In this document: positions 1 through 4,927 of the stretch, in pieces | How the letters are laid out: every line of letters starts with the position of its first letter | How positions within the stretch are numbered: the stretch's first letter is position 1 | Assembly: GCA_009908925.1 (NCBI GenBank) | Contig: JAAAOH010000345.1 | Span: forward strand, 1-6,681 | Reading direction: 5' to 3' | Source: Spirochaetota bacterium | Lineage (GTDB): Bacteria; Spirochaetota; Spirochaetia; DSM-27196; PWMO01 | DNA length: 6,681 nt | Translations under genes and position numbers: made by a program | The notes under the pieces: generated by a model | Seen by the model: the letters and a program-made list of their open reading frames with translations, nothing else | The model's database searches: none | Told to the model about the DNA's origin: nothing

Positions 1-1
1 C

Positions 2-151
2 GCGAGCCCGCGATGGGCGCCGGACGGCTCGCACCTGCTTTTCGTCTCCGACCGTGACGGCGATTTCAACATCTACACCATGCGGCCCGACGGTTCGGGC
101 GTCGAGATGCTCGACCTGCCACTCCCGAACCAGCAGCCGCCACAGCAGTAG
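2..151 (+). CDS. C-terminal fragment of a TolB-like (WD40/PD40) beta-propeller protein, 5' end outside window
   Basis: The frame is open from the left edge to a TAG at 149-151 and gives 49 residues. It contains one nearly complete PD40/WD40-like propeller blade: a P-R-W-A-P-D-G-S turn, then L-L-F-V-S-D-R-D-G, then N-I-Y-T-M-R-P-D-G-S-G. This is the standard repeat of TolB and of TolB-like periplasmic or exported propeller proteins (known of the family). The tail after the last blade is short and rich in Pro and Gln (NQQPPQQ). With only one blade visible, it could be TolB itself, a DPP-IV/prolyl-oligopeptidase-type propeller or a generic PD40 protein; location and partners cannot be read from this piece. 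The oxidoreductase gene starts 57 nt downstream on the same strand, so co-transcription is possible. Confidence 0.8.
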   Translation, partial: ASPRWAPDGSHLLFVSDRDGDFNIYTMRPDGSGVEMLDLPLPNQQPPQQ

Positions 152-205
152 GGACGGAGGTTGCCCGGCCCACCGTCGGGGACAGTCGGTCGGGGACGGA
201 GGTTG
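151..205 (+). repeat. 13-bp direct repeat carrying two Shine-Dalgarno-like GGAGG cores
   Basis: GGGACGGAGGTTG occurs at 151-163 and again at 193-205, a 42-bp period, filling the gap between the propeller gene and the oxidoreductase gene. A shorter 9-bp repeat, GTCGGGGAC, lies between them at 175-183 and 189-197. Only the second GGAGG (198-202) is well placed for a start codon, 6 nt before ATG 209. The first GGAGG (156-160) abuts a TTG at 161 with no spacer. The layout suggests a small local duplication. Confidence 0.6.
198..202 (+). promoter_or_regulatory. Ribosome binding site that decides the oxidoreductase start
   Basis: GGAGG at 198-202 is followed by a 6-nt spacer and ATG at 209. This favours ATG 209 over the upstream in-frame TTG at 161, which would add 16 residues with no family similarity before the dinucleotide-binding fold. 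Confidence 0.8.
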
Positions 206-208
206 AAC

Positions 209-1756
209 ATGAGCGACCACTACGACGTAACGATCATCGGCGCAGGCATCTCGGGGCTCATCTGCGCCAACTACCTTGCCCGCGCGGGAAAGCGGGTTCT
301 GCTCGTCGAGCAGAACCATCAGCCGGGCGGCAACATGTCCGGGTTCCGCAGGCGCGGATTCTACTTCGATGCCGGAGATCAGTCGTTCGAAAGTCTCGGC
401 ATCGTCTTTCCCATCCTCCGCGAGCTCGGGCTCTACGATCCGGCGGATTTCACGCAGCTCCGATATCGCATGGTCTCCGATGATTTCGATTTCTATCTCG
501 ACTCCATTGACGGCGCAGAAGGTGCGCTCAGAGAGGCGTTCCCGCGGGAGACCGCGATACCAGAGATATTCGACGAGGTGCGGCGCGTCTCGCGATTCCT
601 CGACGAGAACTACGACCCGGGCAGCTTTCCACTGCTCAACCATTTTCGCCTGCGACATCTTCTCCCCGCAGCAAAATGGCTGCCGCCACTGCGGAAGTGG
701 CTGACCTTCCGCTACCGCGAGAAGATCTCCTCGCGCATCGCCGACCCGTCGCTACGCACGTGGTTCACACACATCGGCTACCGGCGAATGCCCTTCCTGT
801 TCTTTGCCGGGTTCTGGCATATCTGGATCAACGACTACTGGTACCCCAACGGCGGGATGCAGGCCTTTCTCAACAAGCTGGCCGCCTCATTCGAGGAGCA
901 CGGTGGAGAGATCCGCTATAAGACGATGGTCGATCATATCGATGTTGATGAGCGCTCACGCCGCGCGCGGGCCGTGGTGACCGCCGCGGGAGAGGAGATC
1001 GCCGCCGACCAGATCGTCTACTCCGGTGACTACAAGCGCTTCGTCGGCGACATCCTCGAAGAGCGTCACTTCAAACCACGCTTCGTGAAGAAGATCCGCG
1101 AGGCCGACCTCACCGAAGAGATCTTCAGCGTCTACCTCGGCCTCGATATGCCGCCGGAGGAGCTCTTCGGACATGTCGGCACACAGCACGTGTTTCTCTT
1201 TCCGAACTACGATGTGATTTTCCCCGACGAGCGCTCGCCCCGCGACGTGCACAGCCGCATGTGGGTCGCGCTCAACGTCTTCCACGGGGAGAACGATGAT
1301 GCCGCGCCCGAGGGCAAGTCGACGCTCGTCCTCCAGACCTACAGCTCCTACCGCTGGGAGAACTACTGGCACAACGCAGGCGATTCCGACGAACGGCGCG
1401 AAGAATACACCCGCTTCAAGCGCGAGATCGCGAACGAACTCATCGCGACGGCAGAGCGCCTCATCCCGGGCCTCTCCGAGCGCATCGAGTACCTCGATGC
1501 CGGCACGCCCCTCTCGCTCAAGCGCTACACCCGCAACACCGACGGCTCCACCGGCGGGTGGTGCTACGACGACAGGGTTTCACCAGTGTATCGGAGCCTG
1601 GGTTTCAACATGTTCAGGACACCGTTTTCGAACCTGCACGCGGCGGGACACTACGCGCTGTGGCCCGGCGGCGTGATATCGGCGACACTCAGCGGCCGCA
1701 TGGTGGCAAATCGGGTTCTCGGGCGCCGGCTTCTCGCGCGCATGGAGCAACCGTGA
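209..1756 (+). CDS. FAD-dependent oxidoreductase, phytoene desaturase/CrtISO/RetSat-like
   Basis: This 515-residue protein starts at ATG 209, with GGAGG 6 nt upstream. The N-terminus is a classic Rossmann dinucleotide-binding fold: DVTIIGAGISGLICANYLA places the G-x-G-x-x-G at G11, G13 and G16, with the ribose-binding acidic residue E34 in LLVEQ. Next comes P39-G40-G41-N, as in CrtI-type enzymes. A central YPNGGMQAF segment (residues 212-220) is typical of the superfamily. The C-terminal FAD-binding segment is NLHAAGHYALWPGG (475-488), followed by V-I-S-A-T-L-S-G. Length and domain order match phytoene desaturases, carotenoid isomerases and retinol saturases (about 490-550 residues). The natural substrate is not readable from sequence, and no crtB, crtE or other carotenoid gene is in view, so a carotenoid role is only one possibility; many homologues of unknown substrate exist. 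No signal peptide is seen. It converges on the ATPase operon and appears unrelated to it. Confidence 0.85.
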   Translation: MSDHYDVTIIGAGISGLICANYLARAGKRVLLVEQNHQPGGNMSGFRRRGFYFDAGDQSFESLGIVFPILRELGLYDPADFTQLRYRMVSDDFDFYLDSIDGAEGALREAFPRETAIPEIFDEVRRVSRFLDENYDPGSFPLLNHFRLRHLLPAAKWLPPLRKWLTFRYREKISSRIADPSLRTWFTHIGYRRMPFLFFAGFWHIWINDYWYPNGGMQAFLNKLAASFEEHGGEIRYKTMVDHIDVDERSRRARAVVTAAGEEIAADQIVYSGDYKRFVGDILEERHFKPRFVKKIREADLTEEIFSVYLGLDMPPEELFGHVGTQHVFLFPNYDVIFPDERSPRDVHSRMWVALNVFHGENDDAAPEGKSTLVLQTYSSYRWENYWHNAGDSDERREEYTRFKREIANELIATAERLIPGLSERIEYLDAGTPLSLKRYTRNTDGSTGGWCYDDRVSPVYRSLGFNMFRTPFSNLHAAGHYALWPGGVISATLSGRMVANRVLGRRLLARMEQP

Positions 1757-1775
1757 CGCCTGAGGTATCAAGAAC

Positions 1776-1910
1776 CGTGTTGGTGAAGTTCGAATAAATC
1801 CTTGGAGGATGGAGAGCTTTACGTACCGGGCCCGCCAGACGATCTCGCACAACGCGTTTTAGCAGCAACACTCTGCGCGGCCTGAACTTGCATACACGCT
1901 CACCAACACG
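1776..1910. repeat. Long-range inverted repeat in the convergent intergenic region
   Basis: The left arm CGTGTTGGTGA (1776-1786) is perfectly complementary to the right arm TCACCAACACG (1900-1910). Just inside, AAGTTC (1787-1792) can pair with GAACTT (1884-1889), leaving a 10-nt one-sided bulge and a loop of about 90 nt. The repeat lies in the 169-bp gap (1757-1925) between the convergent oxidoreductase and EIIA genes, where both transcripts should end. No run of T follows either arm, so it is not a textbook intrinsic terminator. It may be a 3'-UTR structure, a bidirectional end structure, or the remnant ends of a small inserted element. I see no convincing gene in the gap. Confidence 0.5.
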
Positions 1911-1925
1911 CTGCTATATACCCCC

Positions 1926-2372
1926 CTACTCCTGAATGAGCTCTACGACCTGCGCCGGGCTCTCCGCGTTGGCGAGGGAGCGACAGAAGGCGTCTGAGCG
2001 CGTGAGGCGGGCAATCTCGGAGAGTGCCTCGATATGCGGCCCCGACTGATCGGGGGCGGCAAGAAGCAGGAAAAAGAGTTGCGAAGGGTTTCCGTCCTGC
2101 GCGTCGAAATCGACGCCGGTCGGGGCGATGCCGATGGCCACGGTGAGCCGATCAACCGCATCCGTCTTGGCATGGGGCACGGCGATGCCCTTCTCGAGTC
2201 CCGTGCTGCCCCGTCCTTCGCGCTCGAGGAGGGCGCGGTAGGCGGATTCGGTATCGGTGAGATCACCGGCGTCGGCGAGCACCTGCACGAGCTCGCGCAG
2301 AATATCGGGCTTGTTGCGCCCCTCGAGCGGCACCTTCACAACATCTTCACGTATCTGATCGATCAACGCCAT
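1926..2372 (-). CDS. Stand-alone PTS EIIA type-2 (fructose/mannitol/nitrogen-class) domain protein
   Basis: This 148-residue protein starts at ATG 2372 and ends at TAG 1928-1926. A GAGG at 2385-2382 lies 9 nt upstream. The whole protein is one EIIA type-2 domain, at the family's usual length of about 145-160 residues. The phosphorylatable histidine is visible as H67 in KGIAVPHAKTDAV, followed by the conserved TVAIGIAPTGVDFD strand (about 76-89). A FFLLLAAPDQSGPHIEAL segment (about 99-116) is typical of the domain and carries its second conserved histidine, H112. Family knowledge: such domains accept phosphate from HPr or NPr. Stand-alone PtsN-type members act mainly as regulators, classically of potassium uptake, rather than in sugar import. 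No EIIB or EIIC gene is nearby, which supports a regulatory role (inference). It is the last gene of the V-ATPase operon, only 4 nt after the USP gene. Phosphorelay partners are not in the window. Confidence 0.88.
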   Translation of the reverse strand: MALIDQIREDVVKVPLEGRNKPDILRELVQVLADAGDLTDTESAYRALLEREGRGSTGLEKGIAVPHAKTDAVDRLTVAIGIAPTGVDFDAQDGNPSQLFFLLLAAPDQSGPHIEALSEIARLTRSDAFCRSLANAESPAQVVELIQE

Positions 2373-2376
2373 TGTG

Positions 2377-2871
2377 CTATTCCTCTGCTCCGTACTCGAA
2401 CATGTCCCACACCCGCTCCTGATCCTTCACGATGAGGACCGAGCAGCCGACGCTTCGCATGGCCCGCTCGGATTCGTTGTAGAACTCATCGCGGCGGCTG
2501 CGCGCGTGCGCGAGCTCGCCGATCACCAGCAGATCAATCTCGTGCTCGCGAACCATCTTCGTCACTTCCTGATGAACGCTGCCGCTCGCCGTCAGCGTCC
2601 GGAGCGGAACACCTTTCTGATCGGCAAGATCCTTCACGTGCTTCAGATACCGGTCGGCATCCGAGCGAAGGTCCGCCTCGTACTCCTCTTCCTCGGCCTC
2701 GACGAAGATACGCGTTTTCAGTAGCTCGTTCAAGGCGCGCGTGTTGATGACATACGCAGCGATAAGCTCCGCAGCCGAGGACCCGGCGAGGAGGATGGCG
2801 TACTGCGTCGCCGTGATTGACTCCTCCGTCCCGTCTACGAGGACGAGGAGTCGTCGGATTGGCCCTGCCAT
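2377..2871 (-). CDS. Universal stress protein (UspA-fold) domain protein with degenerate ATP motif
   Basis: This 164-residue single-domain protein starts at ATG 2871, with AAGGAG at 2885-2880 and an 8-nt spacer. Strand 1 is RRLLVLVDGTEES (6-18), with the usual Asp at D13. The C-terminal half has EIDLLVIGEL (111-120) and the final strand CSVLIVK (143-149), as in UspA. Residues 57-67 are strongly acidic (four consecutive Glu at 60-63), which is unusual for the family core. The ATP-binding motif G-2x-G-9x-G-S/T is not conserved: G118 is present, but the second Gly aligns with A121 and the G-S pair with Y131-N132. The protein is therefore more like the non-nucleotide-binding UspA class (inference). 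The gene overlaps the 3' end of subunit D by 37 nt and precedes EIIA by 4 nt, so translational coupling is likely. No transmembrane segment is seen; it is expected to be cytoplasmic. Confidence 0.82.
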   Translation of the reverse strand: MAGPIRRLLVLVDGTEESITATQYAILLAGSSAAELIAAYVINTRALNELLKTRIFVEAEEEEYEADLRSDADRYLKHVKDLADQKGVPLRTLTASGSVHQEVTKMVREHEIDLLVIGELAHARSRRDEFYNESERAMRSVGCSVLIVKDQERVWDMFEYGAEE

Positions 2872-3500
2872 TGTGCCTGCTCCTTTGCTTCGAGGCGAGA
2901 TTTGACCATCTTCATGAGAACGAACATGTCGCGCTCGTTCTCCTCGAGGCGTTCCTGTATGATCTTCACCGTTTCGTTGAGCTCGGGGATGGCGATCTTC
3001 TCGAGAGCGTTGACCTTGCGAATAGTCTTCTTGACTTCGCGTGCGAGGCGCATGATCGACACCTTCAGCTCCGCGAGTCGGCCGACGATCTCGAGTACGT
3101 CGCGGAATCGTGCGACGGTCTCATCGACCCGGAATGTCGTGCGGTAGGTCGAGTAGTACGGCGCGTGTTCGGTGAACGAGGTCTCCACAACGGGCAATCG
3201 GACCCCCATCACCCTGCGCTGGCTGAGCTCGATGTCGGCCTCGATGTTCACCGCTGCAGCGATCCGCCCGGTCTTGAGCTTCCCCATGGAAACCGCCGCG
3301 CCCCGAAGCGCATCATGTGCCTCGCTGAGCGCCTCGTCAGCCTCGCGCTGCACCTCCTCGGCCTGGTCGACGAGGCCGAGAAGCTCGATGACAAGAATGT
3401 TTCGCTTCTGATCGAGGAGCTCGTAGCCGAGCTCGGCAAACTGCAGCTCCTCCCGCAGCGACATGAGATTGGTCTTTGTGGGAGCAACGTTCCGCGCCGT
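2835..3500 (-). CDS. atpD: V/A-type ATP synthase subunit D (central rotor stalk), probable non-AUG start
   Basis: Subunit D is the coiled-coil rotor shaft that turns inside the A3B3 head and joins it, with subunit F, to the membrane ring. The first in-frame ATG (3464) would give 209 residues but removes the conserved start of the family: the frame upstream reads A-R-N-V-A-P-T-K-T-N-L-M-S-L-R-E-E-L, and P-T-x-x-x-L is the standard opening of the domain. ATG 3464 also lacks a Shine-Dalgarno. I therefore place the start at ACG 3500, 6 nt after a perfect GGAGG, giving 221 residues; CTG 3506, which overlaps the B stop as CTGA, is the alternative. Other family marks are RRVMGVRLPVVE in the middle and VNALEKIAIPELNETV followed by RLEENERDMF near the C-terminus, with long helical stretches at both ends. 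The C-terminal tail SDDSSSS is low-complexity and lies in the 37-nt overlap with the USP gene. Confidence 0.88.
   Translation of the reverse strand, partial: TARNVAPTKTNLMSLREELQFAELGYELLDQKRNILVIELLGLVDQAEEVQREADEALSEAHDALRGAAVSMGKLKTGRIAAAVNIEADIELSQRRVMGVRLPVVETSFTEHAPYYSTYRTTFRVDETVARFRDVLEIVGRLAELKVSIMRLAREVKKTIRKVNALEKIAIPELNETVKIIQERLEENERDMFVLMKMVKSRLEAKEQAQWQGQSDDSSSS
2880..2885 (-). promoter_or_regulatory. Shine-Dalgarno site for the USP gene, embedded in the subunit D coding sequence
   Basis: AAGGAG (2885-2880 on the minus strand) lies 8 nt before ATG 2871. It falls inside the last codons of subunit D, which supports a genuine overlapping start and coupling of USP translation to ATPase subunit D. 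Confidence 0.75.
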
Positions 3501-3502
3501 AC

Positions 3503-4927
3503 TCAGCCTCCGTAGTAGGTCTCGATCTCTTCCTGCGTCACCCGGTGGAGCTCATCGGCCGGGAGATTTCGAAGCGCCTGCCAGCCGAGATCGAGGGTCT
3601 CCTCGATCGTGCGCTCCTCGTACTGCCCCTGAGAGACGAACTCCTTCTCGAACGCGTCGCCGAACTTCAGGTACTGAGAATCAAGCGGCGTGAGCTCCTC
3701 CTCTCCGATAACCGAGGCGAGGTTCCGCACATCCTTCACATAACTGTAGGCCGCAAAGAGCTGGCTCGCAAGGTGGGGGTGATCGGCGCGGGTGAGCCCC
3801 TCGCCGATGCCGTCTTTCATAAGCCGCGAGAGCGACGGGAGCCCGGCGATGGGCGGGTAGATGCCGCGTCCGGCCATCTCGCGCTCGAAGACGATCTGCC
3901 CCTCGGTGATATAGCCGGTCAGGTCCGGCACCGGATGTGAGATGTCGTCATTGGGCATGGTGAGGATGGGAAGCTGAGTGATCGAGCCCTCGCTTCCCTC
4001 GATGATGCCCGAGCGCTCGTAGATCTCGGCAAGGTCGGAGTAGAGGTAGCCGGGATAGCCTTTCCGCGAGGGGATCTCCCCGCGCAGAGTGGAGATCTCG
4101 CGAAGCGCCTCGCAGTAGTTCGTCATGTCGGTCATGACGACGAGCACGTGCATGCCCCGGTCGAAGGCGAGGTACTCGGCGAGGGTCAGAGCTGTCCGCG
4201 GCGTGACGAGGCGCTCGATCGAAGGATCATCTGCGAGGGAGAGAAAGAGCGCGACCGAGTCCTGCACTCCCGCCTCCTCGAAGCTGCGGGTGAAGTACTG
4301 AGCCACATCGTGCTTGACCCCCATGGCTGCAAACACGACCGCGAAGTTCGTCTCCCCGCCGCGGATCTTCGCCTGCCGCGCGATCTGGGCGGCGAGCGCG
4401 TTGTGGGACAGGCCGTTTCCGCTGAAGATCGGCAGCTTCTGCCCCCGGATGAGCGTGTTCATCCCGTCGATGGCGGAGAGGCCGGTCTGGATGAAGTCCC
4501 GCGGGTACTGACGCGAGGTCGGATTGATCGGGCGGCCGCTTATGTCGCGCTCGGCCGCACCCACCGGCGGCGGTCCTCCGTCCCTCGGTGCGCCAACACC
4601 GTTGAAGACGCGGCCGAGCATGTCCTCGCCGACCGACACCGAGAGGGGCTCGCCGCGGAAGCGAACGCGAGTGCCGGGCATCGTGAGCCCGGAGGTCCCC
4701 TCGAAAATCTGCGCAACGACGTAGTCGTCGGCGGTCTCGAGCACCATCCCGAGCCGTGCGTCGCCGTCCTCGGTCACACACTCGACGAGCTCACGGTAGC
4801 CGACCGGGTGGGTCTTCCGCACGAACACGAGCGGTCCTTCTATCTCGGACACGCCGACATACTCCCGCGCGCTCTGCAGGCCGGCCGTCGTGCCGCGGCC
4901 GGCGGTATCGTCGTGGCTGTTATGCAT
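3503..4927 (-). CDS. atpB: V/A-type ATP synthase subunit B (non-catalytic nucleotide-binding subunit)
   Basis: This 474-residue protein forms the A3B3 hexamer with subunit A. I chose ATG 4927 because GGAG (4938-4935) lies 7 nt upstream and it overlaps the A stop in the compact ATGCATAA arrangement. A further in-frame ATG at 5005 would add 26 residues inside the A gene. The beta-barrel starts at about Y23 (EYVGVSEIEGPLVFV), so the first 20 or so hydrophilic residues are an extension relative to Thermus B. Family marks include FIQTGLSAIDGMNTLIRGQK (145-164), LPIFSGNGLSHN (165-176) in place of a Walker A, FAVVFAAMGV (195-204), HVLVVMTDMTNYCEALREI (260-278) and PPIAGLPSLSRLM (358-370). R368 in that last segment corresponds to the arginine that contacts the A-site nucleotide in related enzymes. 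The usual Asp/Asn after PPI is Ala (A361). The protein ends at YYGG, shorter at the C-terminus than Thermus B. Confidence 0.93.
   Translation of the reverse strand: MHNSHDDTAGRGTTAGLQSAREYVGVSEIEGPLVFVRKTHPVGYRELVECVTEDGDARLGMVLETADDYVVAQIFEGTSGLTMPGTRVRFRGEPLSVSVGEDMLGRVFNGVGAPRDGGPPPVGAAERDISGRPINPTSRQYPRDFIQTGLSAIDGMNTLIRGQKLPIFSGNGLSHNALAAQIARQAKIRGGETNFAVVFAAMGVKHDVAQYFTRSFEEAGVQDSVALFLSLADDPSIERLVTPRTALTLAEYLAFDRGMHVLVVMTDMTNYCEALREISTLRGEIPSRKGYPGYLYSDLAEIYERSGIIEGSEGSITQLPILTMPNDDISHPVPDLTGYITEGQIVFEREMAGRGIYPPIAGLPSLSRLMKDGIGEGLTRADHPHLASQLFAAYSYVKDVRNLASVIGEEELTPLDSQYLKFGDAFEKEFVSQGQYEERTIEETLDLGWQALRNLPADELHRVTQEEIETYYGG
3507..3511 (-). promoter_or_regulatory. Ribosome binding site inside the end of subunit B that decides the subunit D start
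   Basis: GGAGG (3511-3507, minus) is formed by the last two glycine codons of subunit B just before its TGA. It stands 6 nt from ACG 3500 and directly abuts CTG 3506. No ATG, GTG or TTG occurs in the D frame between here and ATG 3464, so spacing points to ACG as initiator. Confidence 0.65.

Noticed and set aside
161..208. Upstream TTG start (161) for the oxidoreductase
   Set aside because: It adds 16 residues without family similarity and has no Shine-Dalgarno spacing, whereas ATG 209 has GGAGG at 6 nt.
956..1372. 138-residue minus-strand open frame inside the oxidoreductase gene
   Set aside because: It is antisense to a complete FAD enzyme, and I saw no motif in it.
1827..1834. CGGGCCCG palindrome as a possible terminator stem or operator
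   Set aside because: It is 8 bp with no loop and no T-tract, and common in G+C-rich DNA.
1809..1862. 17-codon open frame (ATG to TAG) after GGAGG in the convergent gap
   Set aside because: The GGAGG directly abuts the ATG with no spacer and the peptide has no recognisable feature; chance is the simplest explanation.
1860..1916. TAGCAGC / GCTGCTA inverted repeat (1860-1866 and 1910-1916)
   Set aside because: It is only 7 bp with a 43-nt loop, has no T-run on either strand, and is weaker than the 11-bp pair it competes with.
2817..3515. 232-residue plus-strand open frame across subunit D
   Set aside because: It is a mirror of subunit D codons with no family motif and overlaps D, the USP start and the B end.
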